Below, piece by piece: positions 36,573-46,815 of a stretch of 64,000 nt of DNA. A program made the translations under genes and the position numbers. A model generated the notes under the pieces. It was given only the letters and a program-made list of their open reading frames with translations. It was not told where the DNA came from and made no database searches. The stretch's first letter is position 1. Each line of letters begins with the position of its first letter. Source of the stretch: Methanobrevibacter sp. (GTDB lineage: Archaea > Methanobacteriota > Methanobacteria > Methanobacteriales > Methanobacteriaceae); the NCBI RefSeq assembly GCF_017468685.1, contig NZ_JAFUHT010000054.1, forward strand, positions 1 through 64,000, read 5' to 3'.

Positions 36573-37037
36573 ATGAGCAATGTATTAGTGGCTTATTTTT
36601 CAGCAAGCGGTGTAACCAAAAATGTGGCTGAAAAAATAGCAAATGAAAACAGTTATGACATATTTGAAATCAAACCTGAAGAAATCTACACTCCAGAAGA
36701 CTTGGACTGGACAAACAAGGAGTCCCGTTCAACAATTGAGATGAATGACAAGGCATTCAGACCGCCAATTGCTGAGGTCTGTGATGTAAGCGGATATGAT
36801 ACAATTGTCATTGGTTTTCCGGTATGGTGGTATACAGCACCGACAATCATCAATACATTCATAGAAAGTGTTGATTTGTCAGGCAAAACAATTAAGGCAT
36901 TCTGTACCTCCGGTGGATCAGGTATTGACAAATGTGTAAATGATTTGCAGGACACATATCCTGAACTTAATTTTGCAAGAGGGCTCAGGTTCATGAGTGA
37001 TGTGTCAAAAGCAAAAGAATGGATTGAAGATGAATAA
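36573..37037 (+). CDS. Flavodoxin
   Basis: 154 residues of the flavodoxin-4 type, opening VLVAYFSASGVTKNVAEKIA (FMN phosphate loop) and with DTIVIGFPVWWYTAPTIINTFIES and FCTSGGSGIDKCV, all typical. A small electron carrier or FMN protein of the cytoplasm. It overlaps the aldo/keto reductase by eight bases, so they probably work together in redox detoxification. Confidence 0.9.
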   Translation: MSNVLVAYFSASGVTKNVAEKIANENSYDIFEIKPEEIYTPEDLDWTNKESRSTIEMNDKAFRPPIAEVCDVSGYDTIVIGFPVWWYTAPTIINTFIESVDLSGKTIKAFCTSGGSGIDKCVNDLQDTYPELNFARGLRFMSDVSKAKEWIEDE

Positions 37038-37992
37038 GAGGATTTTAGGAATAAGTGGTATTGATGTGTCTCCAATTGGGCTTGGATGCATGGGAATGAC
37101 ACATGCATACGGTCCTGCAAGGGATAGAAATGCCATGGTTGAACTTATTCAAAGGGCAGTTGAGTTAGGTTGCAATTTCTTCGACACTGCAGTTGTGTAT
37201 GGTGCAGAAAACGAAGAATTTCTAGGCCATGCAGTTAAGGACATAAGGGATGAAGTTGTTATTGCAACAAAATTTGGCATTGTGGGCCAGTCCAAAAACA
37301 GCAATGCACCAGTCAATCAGCTGGATTCAAGGCCCGAAACAATCAAACAGCAACTGGACGAATCCCTTGAAAGGCTGCAGACTGATTACATCGACATGTA
37401 TTATCAGCATAGAGTCGATCCAAACGTTGATGCAGAAACTGTAGCTAATCTGATGGCTGATTTCATTGATGAGGGGATTATAAAGGCATGGGGTCTTTCA
37501 AATGCACCCGTGGAATATCTGAAAAAAGCCCATGAGATATGTCCGATTTCAGCTATTGAAAACCAGTACTCAATGGTATTCAGACAGTCTGAAAACCTGT
37601 TTGGATTGTGTGAAGAGTTAAATATTGCTTTTGTTGCATATTCTCCTCTTGGAAACGGTTTTCTAACTGGAAAATATGACAATACTAATGATTATGAAGA
37701 TGGCGACTTTAGAAAAACAATGAAAAGATTTTCTAAGGAAAGTGTTGACAACAACAAAGAGTTGCTTGATTTGATTTCAAGTATTGCTCAGGATAAGCAG
37801 TGCACCAATGCACAGATTGTTCTGGCATGGGAACTTGCTCAAAAACCATTCATAATTCCAATTCCTGGCTCAACTAAAATGCATCGCCTTGAGGAAAATC
37901 TCAAATCATGGAATATTGAACTGTCAAAACAGGAGTTATCTGAAATCAATGAAAAACTCTCTAAACTAGAAATTGATGAATCCTTTTTCTAA
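37030..37992 (+). CDS. Aldo/keto reductase
   Basis: About 320 residues of the AKR TIM barrel, with GLGCMGMTHAYGP, FFDTAVVYGAENEEFLGHAV (catalytic Asp and Tyr), KFGIVGQSKNS (Lys), DYIDMYYQHRVDP (His), and the NADPH-binding IPIPGSTKMHRLEENL. It reduces aldehydes or ketones with NADPH. The ATG lies inside the end of the flavodoxin gene. Bacteria-like sequences of this sort in methanogens are often acquired by transfer, but that is not shown here. Confidence 0.92.
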   Translation: MNKRILGISGIDVSPIGLGCMGMTHAYGPARDRNAMVELIQRAVELGCNFFDTAVVYGAENEEFLGHAVKDIRDEVVIATKFGIVGQSKNSNAPVNQLDSRPETIKQQLDESLERLQTDYIDMYYQHRVDPNVDAETVANLMADFIDEGIIKAWGLSNAPVEYLKKAHEICPISAIENQYSMVFRQSENLFGLCEELNIAFVAYSPLGNGFLTGKYDNTNDYEDGDFRKTMKRFSKESVDNNKELLDLISSIAQDKQCTNAQIVLAWELAQKPFIIPIPGSTKMHRLEENLKSWNIELSKQELSEINEKLSKLEIDESFF

Positions 37993-38024
37993 AAAAATAA
38001 AATTAGGAAAGAATCACTTCTTTC

Positions 38025-39521
38025 CTATCCATTAAATGGATTGCTGTTGTTATAGGTTTGGCCGTTAACAGTCAATGAGTAATCACCATACTCAATATTT
38101 CCTGAAACCTCAAGGGAAGAAACGGAACTGTCACCAGTCAAAGTCCAGGTGGAACCTTCACCAACATTAACGGTAGTGTTTCCGGTTGAGTTAATGGAAC
38201 CATTAAACTCGGTATTTTTCATGTTCCAAGCTAGAGAACTGATTGAATCAACAATGATATTACCATCAATTTTTTCGTTATCAGTATTTAATTCAGCCAC
38301 TCCGCCGTTGGAGCCTTCGCTTCCCCATTGGTTTTGACCTGCGATTTGTAAAAATACTCCGCTACCAAAACTTAATTCGGTATTTTCCAAATCGATTACA
38401 CAAGCAGTATTGGTTACATGAAACATTGGGGCCTCGCTGTAAACGGAAGAATCTTCAGCAATTGATAATTTTGAATCTTTAGCAGTGAACAGTGATGTTC
38501 CAACATCAGCATCACCACTCATACTCTGATAAATGAATACTCCTCCTAAATCAACATATTCGCTTCCATCCTGTCTGTTACCTTCACCGTATCCGGTCAA
38601 CTCAGAATTTGTCACTTCGATGCTGTTTTTACCTTCAATACATGCAATCTGTGAAACATAGGAGGTACCTTTGGTATTGTTAACGGTGATGTTACCGGTT
38701 GAATATATTAAAGGTGAACCTCTACCACTCTCTTTACTGACTCCTGTATTAATGTTGGAGTTTTTAACATGTACCTGGCCTTCTCCACGGTCAGTTGCAA
38801 GAGCAGCACAGCTTTGACCGTCAGTATTGATTTCAACATTTTCAGCATTGATTATACCATTATATGTTGCATCCAAACCTCTTGACTTGTCGGAATGGGT
38901 TGTAATTTTCACGTTTTTAACAGTCGCTTCAGTTGTTCCTTCAAATGTAGTCTCACCAGGTCCTCCGCCATTTCCGCTAGGAGCTTGGCCTGCATCACCA
39001 GAACCCTGTGCTTCAGGAGGCTGTTCTCCTCCACCGTTTCCGGTTGCTTCAGGAGGTTGACCTCCTTCTCCAGCATTACTTTGGCTTGAATCTGTGGTTG
39101 AAGCTTCAGCATTTGTTACAAAAATACCATTTGATCCTTTTGAATTGGTGTTGATTTCAACATCAGAAATGTCTAATGTACCGTTGGTATTCACTAAAAC
39201 AGCAGAATTGATACCATAAAAATCAGCATCATCATCAGTGGATGCTGTGTCTCCGCTCTTGTTGATAATGGAGTTGGCCAGTTTTAGGATTCCTCCATTT
39301 TTAACCAGTACTGAGTTGACATCTGCACTATCAGTGCGATATAAACCATTACTTTCATCTAAACTATTAGAGTCAACAACAAGGTTTCCTCTATCTTCTA
39401 GTGCATTAGCATCCACACTAATTGAATTAGAACTTGTGTTATTTGAATTAGTTAGTAAGTATGCTCCTGCACAAACTATTATTATGATTGCAAGGATTGC
39501 AATTACTATTTTTTTGTTCAT
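38025..39521 (-). CDS. Surface-exposed beta-helix protein with a Gly/Pro/Glu-rich linker
   Basis: 498 residues. A membrane anchor or signal at residues 5-25 (IVIAILAIIIIVCAGAYLLT) is followed by parallel beta-helix repeats with short turns (VLVKNGGILKLANSIINKSGD; VLVNTNGTLDISDVEINT; NVEINTDGQS; SSLEVSGNIEYGDYSLTVNGQ). A linker near residues 150-195 is dominated by Gly, Gln, Pro and Glu (two copies of QPPEA-like blocks). The type resembles surface proteins of gut Firmicutes as well as archaeal adhesin-like proteins, so horizontal transfer is possible. The role is probably adhesion or matrix binding. Confidence 0.7.
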   Translation of the reverse strand: MNKKIVIAILAIIIIVCAGAYLLTNSNNTSSNSISVDANALEDRGNLVVDSNSLDESNGLYRTDSADVNSVLVKNGGILKLANSIINKSGDTASTDDDADFYGINSAVLVNTNGTLDISDVEINTNSKGSNGIFVTNAEASTTDSSQSNAGEGGQPPEATGNGGGEQPPEAQGSGDAGQAPSGNGGGPGETTFEGTTEATVKNVKITTHSDKSRGLDATYNGIINAENVEINTDGQSCAALATDRGEGQVHVKNSNINTGVSKESGRGSPLIYSTGNITVNNTKGTSYVSQIACIEGKNSIEVTNSELTGYGEGNRQDGSEYVDLGGVFIYQSMSGDADVGTSLFTAKDSKLSIAEDSSVYSEAPMFHVTNTACVIDLENTELSFGSGVFLQIAGQNQWGSEGSNGGVAELNTDNEKIDGNIIVDSISSLAWNMKNTEFNGSINSTGNTTVNVGEGSTWTLTGDSSVSSLEVSGNIEYGDYSLTVNGQTYNNSNPFNG

Positions 39522-39747
39522 GAAAGTAATAACTCGAATGTCATATTTAAGTATTATTATTTTTGAGTGAAATAATTTACATCATGTTCAATTTATTTTT
39601 ATATTAACTATATTTTGGACAATATTTCGCCAGTTGGTCTTTGGTCTAGTGAACAGTTAATGTTCAATCATTATTTCAAAAAACTAAATATTTTTATTGA
39701 TGTAATTATAAAAATTACTGATATAACATATATAGGAAAAATGAAAA

Positions 39748-41235
39748 ATGGCAGATAAAAACGAATGGGGCAGCAACTTGTCATTCATATTGGCAATGAT
39801 AGGTTCTGCAGTAGGACTTGGAAATATTTGGAGATATCCATACGTACTGTATTCTAATGGTGGGGGAGCTTTTTACATCCCTTATATTGTAGCTATTCTT
39901 TTGATGGGTATTCCATTTTTAATTCTGGAATATGGTGTAGGATATAATTTCAAATCTTCCTTTGCAAAAGCTGTTAAAACAATCAATGCTAAATGGGAAT
40001 ATTTAGGTTGGTTTTTACCAGTGGCAGTATTTATGATTATGATTTATTACTCAGCTATTCTCGGTTGGGATGGAATTTATATAATATTAAGTTTCTTTAA
40101 GGGTTGGGGTGCAGATCCAAACACTTACTTTGCAACCACACTCCTTCAATCTTCAGATTCTTACATGGGTTTATTGCAGTTCATTCCACTTATTGCTGTT
40201 GCAATGCTTGTCGGTTGGGTAATCATTTGGTTTATTTCACACAGGGACCTTGAATCAGGCCTTGGAAAAGTATCAAAAGTATTGGTACCTTTATTATTTA
40301 TTATAATGGTTGTTATTGTTGGGTTCTCATTGACTTTACCTGGAGCCTCAATAGGGCTTGCTGAACTTTTCAATCCTGACTGGTCACTTTTAGGCAATTT
40401 TGAGATTTGGATGGCAGCATTCGGTCAAATCATATTCTCCTTAAGTTTGGGAATGTCCATTGCATTTACATATGCAAGCTACACTAAAGACGATTCCGAT
40501 TTGATAACAAACACCATTTCTATTGCGCTTGCAAATTCATTGTTTGAAAATTTCGCAGCTTTAGGAGTATTTTCAATTTTAGGTTACATGTCAATGCAGT
40601 CAGGAACCGCAGTTGCAGACCTTGTAACTCAGGGAACAGGTCTAGTATTCGTCGTATACCCTACAGTATTTAATGTATTGGGCCAGTGGGCTTACATTTT
40701 AGGACCATTGTTCTTCATAACAGTGTACCTTGCAGGTTTAACAAGTATTTTATCCACAATCGAACCGTTATCCTTTTCAATCCAAAATAAGTTCGGACTT
40801 ACAAGAAAAAGGACAATGACAATATTAATCGTTGTCGGAGCGGTCGTTTCAATGATTTACGCTACAGCGTATGGTAGTTCTGTACTCGGTTATGTTGATA
40901 CATTCATTAACCAGATTGCTATCCTTCTTGGCGTAGTTGGTGAATGTATTGTATTTGCTTGGATATTCAAGGCGGATAAGCTAATAGACTTCCTGAATTC
41001 CAGAAGTAAAAGTTTAAAAGTCGGCAGATGGTGGATAGTTGTTGTAAAATACATCCTTCCAATTGTAGTTACAATAATTTGGATTGGCGGAATGGTCGAT
41101 GTTGTAAATAATGGTACAATGGATGAACTGATTTTCATAATCATTTCAGCTGCAGTACTGCTCGTTGCAACTTTAATATTCACAATTCTTCCTGCAAAAA
41201 ATCCTGATTGGGATAAAGCGGACGAAAGGGTTTAA
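39748..41235 (+). CDS. Sodium-dependent transporter of the neurotransmitter:sodium symporter family
   Basis: 495 residues with about 11-12 membrane helices. The N-terminal WGSNLSFILAMIGSAVGLGNIWRYPY holds the unwound helix 1 that binds sodium and substrate; AAFGQIIFSLSLGMSIAFTYASY matches helix 6. Bacterial and archaeal relatives take up amino acids with sodium. The substrate is unknown. Confidence 0.92.
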   Translation: MADKNEWGSNLSFILAMIGSAVGLGNIWRYPYVLYSNGGGAFYIPYIVAILLMGIPFLILEYGVGYNFKSSFAKAVKTINAKWEYLGWFLPVAVFMIMIYYSAILGWDGIYIILSFFKGWGADPNTYFATTLLQSSDSYMGLLQFIPLIAVAMLVGWVIIWFISHRDLESGLGKVSKVLVPLLFIIMVVIVGFSLTLPGASIGLAELFNPDWSLLGNFEIWMAAFGQIIFSLSLGMSIAFTYASYTKDDSDLITNTISIALANSLFENFAALGVFSILGYMSMQSGTAVADLVTQGTGLVFVVYPTVFNVLGQWAYILGPLFFITVYLAGLTSILSTIEPLSFSIQNKFGLTRKRTMTILIVVGAVVSMIYATAYGSSVLGYVDTFINQIAILLGVVGECIVFAWIFKADKLIDFLNSRSKSLKVGRWWIVVVKYILPIVVTIIWIGGMVDVVNNGTMDELIFIIISAAVLLVATLIFTILPAKNPDWDKADERV

Positions 41236-41435
41236 GTGAGAAAGTCACTTAACTCATTTTTTTCTTTTTTTTCTAAGGTAATGGCTAAAACACCGCTTGA
41301 GTCTTCACTAACTTCACCTAATGAATCTTCTTGAGAGTTATCACTACTGATGTCTTCAGAGTAGTAAACTCCAATAATCAATCCTAAAACGGACAGTAAA
41401 AATATAAGAAGTATCACGGTATTTTTCATGTTCAT
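41232..41435 (-). CDS. Small membrane-anchored acidic protein (hypothetical)
   Basis: 67 residues: one membrane helix (residues 4-24) followed by an acidic Ser-rich tail. It converges on the transporter gene and overlaps its end by four bases. A plausible short gene; no family recognised. Confidence 0.45.
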   Translation of the reverse strand: MNMKNTVILLIFLLSVLGLIIGVYYSEDISSDNSQEDSLGEVSEDSSGVLAITLEKKEKNELSDFLT

Positions 41436-41529
41436 GGTATTAATTATATTTTTTTAATATATAAATTAATAGAAAAATATTTTAATGAGATTTTTTCATA
41501 TAACTATTGAAAGCTTATGAGGTGAAAAT

Positions 41530-41913
41530 GTGAAAGGCTTTATTTTATTAATAATAGGCATTATCGTAGCTATTTTAGTTGTCGGTGGTGCAACAGCAGT
41601 TCATTTCATGAATGAAATGGGCGTTGGTGTTGAGGATATTGATTCTGATACAGTAAATGATGTTGTAGATAAAGTAAGTAATGTTGCATCTTCAGGAAGT
41701 TCCGAATCCTCTGATGGTTCTGATAATTCCATTTTGGATGATGTTAGTGACATTGTAAGTGAGGAAGTTAAATTTAATGCCCAAAATGGGGAAGGATATT
41801 ACCGTGAGGTCACATATAAAGACGGCGGATTCAGACAATATGATACAGAATCTGGTGAACTGATCGGTTCATCATATGATTCAGATCAAGACAAACTTCC
41901 AAGCATGGAGTGA
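41530..41913 (+). CDS. Small secreted or membrane-anchored acidic protein
   Basis: 127 residues: an N-terminal hydrophobic helix (FILLIIGIIVAILVVGGATAV), an acidic Ser/Asp-rich linker, and a C-terminal part YYREVTYKDGGFRQYDTESGELIGSSYDSDQD. The start is GTG at 41530 with GGTGA before it. It is followed five bases after its stop by the next small gene. Function unknown. Confidence 0.6.
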   Translation: MKGFILLIIGIIVAILVVGGATAVHFMNEMGVGVEDIDSDTVNDVVDKVSNVASSGSSESSDGSDNSILDDVSDIVSEEVKFNAQNGEGYYREVTYKDGGFRQYDTESGELIGSSYDSDQDKLPSME

Positions 41914-41917
41914 AAAA

Positions 41918-42202
41918 TTGATTTTAAAAGATTTGTTGAATCATTTTGATATTGAGGGAGATTTTCCTGAGTATCTTTTACAGCAAACTTTCAATAAAGT
42001 TTTCTTAGATGGAAAGTTATCCAAAAATGATGGTACATATAAAATAGTAGTTAAAACCAGACAGGATGTCACACATCAACTGTTTATAAATCCTGCGGAT
42101 GAATTTCCAGTAATTGTGCTGTCAGAACTTCCGAATGGTTTGTTAAATGGTATGAAATTTCCTCGTGAAGAATGTGTGGGAATTCCAATTAACAAATTAT
42201 AA
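41918..42202 (+). CDS. Hypothetical protein
   Basis: About 94 residues from a TTG start at 41918, placed just after the stop of the previous gene with GGAGTGA upstream. The frame extends further up to 41876 inside the previous gene, which is less likely. The protein has VFLDGKLSKNDGTYKIVVKTRQ and NGLLNGMKFPREECVG, a small mixed alpha/beta fold. No family recognised. Confidence 0.5.
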   Translation: MILKDLLNHFDIEGDFPEYLLQQTFNKVFLDGKLSKNDGTYKIVVKTRQDVTHQLFINPADEFPVIVLSELPNGLLNGMKFPREECVGIPINKL

Positions 42203-42290
42203 CTACTATTTTTTTCTATTTTTAACTACTTTTATATAATATTTCAATCAAAAATTATAATATAATAATTTAATAATTTTGTATGATATC

Positions 42291-43019
42291 ATGAACAAAA
42301 AAGAGTTAATTAACAGTGGAAAAGTGAAAAGTGTATTCACTACCGATAACGACGATGAAGTTATCATCGAGTTTAGAGACGACATGACTGCTGGTGATGG
42401 TGAAAGAAAAGAAGTTATGAATGATAAAGGAGCATATAATGCTGTAATTTCTGCTAAAATATTTAAAGTTTTAGAAGAAAACGGCGTTGCAACACAGTTC
42501 ATTGATTTGCCACAACCTAATGTAATGCTTGCAAAAAAACTTGATATGATTCCTATTGAAGTTATTGTAAGAAATATAGCTACAGGTAGCTTAGTTCGTA
42601 AATACCCAATTGCCGATGGTACAAGACTTGAACCTCCAATTGTTCAAATGGATTTCAAAGCAGATGAATACCATGATCCAATGCTAAATGATTCTATTAT
42701 TAAAGCATTAGGGATAGCTACTCAAGAAGAAATCGATATTCTGACCGAAAAAGCATTAAAAATCAATGACATTTTAACTAAATTCTTTGCAGATGCAGGA
42801 ATAATACTGGTTGATTATAAAGTCGAATTCGGAAAAGATAAAGACGGAAATATCTTGTTAGGTGATGAAATTTCCCCTGACGGATGCAGATTATGGGACA
42901 GTGAAACCTTGGAAATGTTGGATAAGGAATTATTTAGAAAAGGTAAAGATGACAAAGTTATGGAAGCTTACATAGAAGTTTATAATAGAATCATTCCAGA
43001 TGATGAAAAGGTGATTTAG
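42291..43019 (+). CDS. purC: Phosphoribosylaminoimidazole-succinocarboxamide synthase
   Basis: About 242 residues with GKVKSVFTTDNDDEVIIEFRDDMTAGDGERKE, QFIDLPQPNVMLAKKLDMIPIEVIVRNIATGSLVRKYP, VDYKVEFGKDKDGNILLGDEISPDGCRLWD. It joins aspartate to CAIR in purine synthesis. The ATG at 42291 matches the family start better than the TTG at 42279. First gene of purC-purS-purQ-cobA-glmS. Confidence 0.96.
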   Translation: MNKKELINSGKVKSVFTTDNDDEVIIEFRDDMTAGDGERKEVMNDKGAYNAVISAKIFKVLEENGVATQFIDLPQPNVMLAKKLDMIPIEVIVRNIATGSLVRKYPIADGTRLEPPIVQMDFKADEYHDPMLNDSIIKALGIATQEEIDILTEKALKINDILTKFFADAGIILVDYKVEFGKDKDGNILLGDEISPDGCRLWDSETLEMLDKELFRKGKDDKVMEAYIEVYNRIIPDDEKVI

Positions 43020-43286
43020 ATGTTATTTGATATTGAAGTTAAAATTTCTCTAAAAAGTGGTATGTTAAACCCTGAAGCAACTACAATTGAAAGATCTCTT
43101 GAACTTTTAGGTTATGAGGTAAGTAATGTTAAAACAAAAGAAATTCTCACATTCCAAATGGAAGGTGAAGACAGGGAAGTCATAAGAGCTAACGCTACTG
43201 ACATGTGTGAAAGATTACTTTGTAATCCTGTTATTCATGATTATAAAATTAATGTTATTCCACAAAATTCCGCTTGCGGTAAATAG
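43020..43286 (+). CDS. purS: Phosphoribosylformylglycinamidine synthase subunit PurS
   Basis: 88 residues with the PurS pattern [32 protein letters not shown] and [16 protein letters not shown]. It bridges PurL and PurQ in the three-part FGAM synthase. It begins directly after purC, and purQ starts eight bases after it; purL is not in this window. Confidence 0.94.
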   Translation: MLFDIEVKISLKSGMLNPEATTIERSLELLGYEVSNVKTKEILTFQMEGEDREVIRANATDMCERLLCNPVIHDYKINVIPQNSACGK

Positions 43287-43294
43287 GTGAAAAT

Positions 43295-43939
43295 ATGAAA
43301 ATTGGAGTAATTAGATTTCCGGGAACCAATTGTGACCGTGATGTTGCACAGGCATGTGAACTTGCAGGTCTCAGCCCAGAATATGTTTGGTGGAGTGAAG
43401 AGAAGCTCACAGATTATGATGGTATTGTAATTCCTGGTGGATTTTCATATGGTGATTATTTAAGAGCTGGTGCAATGGCTTCAATTACACCGGTCATTGA
43501 TGGTATTAAAGAACTGGTTAAAGAAGAAAAACCGGTTTTAGGAATTTGTAATGGAGCACAGATTTTAGGTGAAATAGGTCTTGTTCCGGGAATTTTCATT
43601 ACAAACGAAACTCCTAAATTTAATTGTGAATGGTCCAAATTAAAAGTTGCAACAAACAGGACTCCATTTACAAAAGCATTTAAAAAAGACCAAATCATCG
43701 ATCTTCCTATTGCACATGCAGAAGGAAGGTTTTACACAGAAGATATTGACTTGTTAAAAGACCAGGATCAAATCGTATTGCAATTTGAAGGAAAAAATCC
43801 TAATGGGTCTATGGAAGCAATCACAAGTGTTTGTGATGAATCCGGTCTTGTTTGTGCAATGATGCCTCACCCAGAAAGAGCATGTGAGGAAATATTCGGT
43901 TCAGATGATGGTTTAAATTTCTTTAAAGGATTCTTATAG
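43295..43939 (+). CDS. purQ: Phosphoribosylformylglycinamidine synthase subunit PurQ
   Basis: 214 residues, class I glutamine amidotransferase: [30 protein letters not shown], catalytic Cys in [11 protein letters not shown], and His-Glu in [10 protein letters not shown]. It releases ammonia from glutamine for FGAM synthesis. Confidence 0.96.
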   Translation: MKIGVIRFPGTNCDRDVAQACELAGLSPEYVWWSEEKLTDYDGIVIPGGFSYGDYLRAGAMASITPVIDGIKELVKEEKPVLGICNGAQILGEIGLVPGIFITNETPKFNCEWSKLKVATNRTPFTKAFKKDQIIDLPIAHAEGRFYTEDIDLLKDQDQIVLQFEGKNPNGSMEAITSVCDESGLVCAMMPHPERACEEIFGSDDGLNFFKGFL

Positions 43940-43948
43940 TGTGATAAA

Positions 43949-44665
43949 ATGGTAGTTTATTTAATTGGTGCAGGACCTGGAGATGCTGATTTAATAACTC
44001 TTAAAGCTGTTAAAGCATTGAATAAAGCTGATGTAGTTTTATATGATTATTTGGCTAATGAAGAAATATTGGCTCATGCTCCGGAAACTGCTGAAAGAAT
44101 ATATGTTGGTAAAAAAGCAGGTGAGCATTATAAAACTCAGGATGAAATCAATGAGTTAATCATAAAACAGGCTCAAAATCATGAAAATGTCGTTAGACTT
44201 AAAGGAGGCGATCCTTTTGTCTTTGGTCGTGGTGGGGAAGAAATATTGGCTTTAATGGAACATGATATCAAATTTGAAGTAATTCCAGGTGTAACTTCAG
44301 CTATTGGAGCACCAACTTCTCTCGGACTACCAGTAACTCACAGGGCAGTTGCCACATCTCTTACTATTGTAACCGGTCATGAAGACCCGACAAAGCCTGA
44401 AAGTCAGGTGCACTGGGATTATACTGCAGATACTTTAGTGATACTGATGGGTATTGGAAATATTAAAGAAAATACTGCTGAAATTATGAAATATCGCTCA
44501 GCAGACACACCGGTTTGCGCTATAGAAAGTGGAACATTGCCTGATGAAAACTTGGTATTCGGTACATTGGGTGATATTTCAGATAAAAAAATCATCACTC
44601 CTGCTATTTTGATAATTGGGGATGTTGTAAAAATGTATAAGGAAATTTATGATTATCAAAGGTGA
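43949..44665 (+). CDS. cobA: Uroporphyrinogen-III C-methyltransferase
   Basis: 238 residues with [69 protein letters not shown] and LVILMGIGN. It adds two methyl groups from SAM to uroporphyrinogen III to give precorrin-2, the branch point to corrinoids, F430 and siroheme. It lies in an operon with purine and amino-sugar genes, starting nine bases after purQ. Confidence 0.95.
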   Translation: MVVYLIGAGPGDADLITLKAVKALNKADVVLYDYLANEEILAHAPETAERIYVGKKAGEHYKTQDEINELIIKQAQNHENVVRLKGGDPFVFGRGGEEILALMEHDIKFEVIPGVTSAIGAPTSLGLPVTHRAVATSLTIVTGHEDPTKPESQVHWDYTADTLVILMGIGNIKENTAEIMKYRSADTPVCAIESGTLPDENLVFGTLGDISDKKIITPAILIIGDVVKMYKEIYDYQR

Positions 44666-44669
44666 TTAG

Positions 44670-46454
44670 ATGTGTGGAATTGTAGGATGCATACTAAAAG
44701 AAGATAGGGATGTTGCACCAATTTTATTTGATTGCATATCTAAATTAGAATACAGAGGTTATGATTCTATCGGTTTGGCTACTTTCAGTGAAGGTAAAAT
44801 CCATATTAAAAAGGATAAAGGAAAAATTGCTGAAGTGGATAAAAAACTAAACCTTACTGAAATGGATGGAAACTTTGGAATTGCACATGTAAGATGGGCA
44901 ACACATGGCGATCCTTCAAAATTAAATTCACACCCTCATGTTGATGAGGAGAATACTGTTGCTGTTGTTCACAACGGTATTATTGAAAATTACTTGGAAA
45001 TCAAAGAAAAACTAATTTTGGAAGGCCATGTATTCAAATCCGATACTGATACTGAGGTCATTCCACATTTGATTCAAAAGTTCATGGCTGAAAAATTCGA
45101 CCTGGAACATGCTGTGAGAAAAACCATCGATGTAATTGAAGGAGCTTATGCAATTGCAGCAATTTCAATAAATGAACCTGATAAGATTGTTGCAACACGT
45201 AAGGATTCTCCATTGATTGTAGGAATTGGTGATGACGGTTATTACCTTGCATCTGATTCTCCAGCTATTTTAAAATATGCCCGTGATATAATTTATCCTG
45301 AAAAAGGAGAAATTGTCATTTTGGACAGGGAAGGTGTTGTTGTTCATGATGAATTTGATAATGTTGTCAACAAGGAGATTGACACAATCAACTGGACACC
45401 TGAAATGGCTGAAAAGGAAGGCTATGATCACTTCATGATTAAGGAAATCAACGAACAGGCCACTGCTGTTAGAAATACCTTGACTCAAAAGGACAACATT
45501 CAAAAGATTATTGATGATGCTGGAGACATTCAAAGAATCTGTTTTGTTGCATGCGGTACATCTTATCATGCATCCCTGACAGGTAAATATTTAATAGAAT
45601 CTCTTGCAGGCATTCCAACCGATGTAATTCTGGCGTCTGAATTTAAGTATTCAGCCAACACTTTAAATGATAAGACATTGGTCATATTCATTTCCCAGTC
45701 CGGTGAGACTGCTGATTCTTTAAAAGCATTGGATGTTGCTAATGAAACTTCAAAGACACTGGGTATTGTTAATGTTGCAGGCTCTTCCATTACAAGAAGG
45801 GCAAAATATGTTATTCAAACTCAGGCAGGTCCTGAAATCGGTGTTGCAGCAACCAAAACTTATGTTGCACAATTGACTGCAATTTATCTATTTGCAGCAT
45901 TGATATCCAAAAATGTTGAACTTTTAAAAGAATTGGATAATGTTCCGGATTTCATAGATGATGCTTTAGAAAGTGTTGATTTAGTTAAAGAATTGTCAAA
46001 AAGATATAATTATGCTCGTGACTTCTTCTATTTGGGCAGGGGTTATTCATATCCTACTGCACTTGAGGGTGCATTGAAGCTTAAGGAAATTACTTATATT
46101 CATGGGGAAGGCTATGCTGCAGGTGAACTCAAACATGGTCCTTTGGCCTTAATTGATGAGGGAATACCTGTGGTTGTCATCATACCTCCGGGGGATAATT
46201 ACAGAAAAACAATTAGTAATTTGGAAGAGGTCAAATCCCGTGGTGCTAATGTATTGGCTATTGGGTCTGCAGATGACGAATCCCTAAAAGCTAAAGTGAA
46301 TGACATTATTCCAATAAATGGTAATGTTAAAGAAATTATTGCACCTTTGGTTTACATTGTACCTTTGCAGTTGATAGCATATTACATTACTCTTGAGAAA
46401 GGTCATGACCCTGACAAGCCTAAAAACTTGGCAAAATGTGTGACTGTTGAATAA
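44670..46454 (+). CDS. glmS: Glutamine--fructose-6-phosphate aminotransferase
   Basis: 594 residues. The N-terminal Cys after the initiator Met (MCGIVGCIL) is the glutaminase nucleophile; HVRWATHGDPSKLNSHPH and VVHNGIIENY follow. Two SIS isomerase domains occupy the second half (CGTSYHASLTGKYLIESLAGIP; SQSGETADSLKALD; GRGYSYPTALEGALKLKEI). It makes glucosamine-6-phosphate for UDP-GlcNAc, used in pseudomurein and glycans. Last gene of the operon. Confidence 0.96.
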   Translation: MCGIVGCILKEDRDVAPILFDCISKLEYRGYDSIGLATFSEGKIHIKKDKGKIAEVDKKLNLTEMDGNFGIAHVRWATHGDPSKLNSHPHVDEENTVAVVHNGIIENYLEIKEKLILEGHVFKSDTDTEVIPHLIQKFMAEKFDLEHAVRKTIDVIEGAYAIAAISINEPDKIVATRKDSPLIVGIGDDGYYLASDSPAILKYARDIIYPEKGEIVILDREGVVVHDEFDNVVNKEIDTINWTPEMAEKEGYDHFMIKEINEQATAVRNTLTQKDNIQKIIDDAGDIQRICFVACGTSYHASLTGKYLIESLAGIPTDVILASEFKYSANTLNDKTLVIFISQSGETADSLKALDVANETSKTLGIVNVAGSSITRRAKYVIQTQAGPEIGVAATKTYVAQLTAIYLFAALISKNVELLKELDNVPDFIDDALESVDLVKELSKRYNYARDFFYLGRGYSYPTALEGALKLKEITYIHGEGYAAGELKHGPLALIDEGIPVVVIIPPGDNYRKTISNLEEVKSRGANVLAIGSADDESLKAKVNDIIPINGNVKEIIAPLVYIVPLQLIAYYITLEKGHDPDKPKNLAKCVTVE

Positions 46455-46815
46455 TTGTATTTTATAGCTTAAATCTGATTTAGGCTATTTAAATTTATTA
46501 TTTTTATAAAAAACTTTTTATTTTTCCATTTTTTTATTTTGTATAATGATTATTGGGGATTTGATTGCAGTATTTTTTCTTTTTGTTTGTTAAATTGGGT
46601 TTTTATTTATCTTTTTTGAATATTGTTCATTTTAAATAGGTTCGGTCTTTTGATATTAATTTCATTCAGTTTAACCTTTTGATAATCAAAATTATTTTAT
46701 ATTGTCTTATTTATTTAAAATTGGGCTTATTTGAGGTTTTTTTAAAAATCAAAAGCTTTTTATACATTAAACTTATAATAATTTAACACGAACAAATGTT
46801 AAATGGAGTTAACGT
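46455..46815 (+). other. Intergenic region between glmS and an adhesin gene
   Basis: About 360 bases, AT-rich, with no supported gene. It holds the hairpin at 46464-46488, a TATA-like TTTTTATACATT near 46757-46768, and a small inverted repeat TTTAACA/TGTTAAA (46782-46803) shortly before the start at 46816. Confidence 0.5.
46464..46488 (+). terminator. Hairpin after glmS
   Basis: ATAGCTTAAAT, a three-base loop and ATTTAGGCTAT give eleven pairs with one G-U. It lies ten bases after the glmS stop, followed by T-rich sequence. Likely ends the purC-glmS message. Confidence 0.55.

Noticed and set aside
46500-46780. Possible RNA gene in the gap before the adhesin
   Set aside because: Only T-rich sequence without stems beyond the glmS terminator; nothing supports an RNA.
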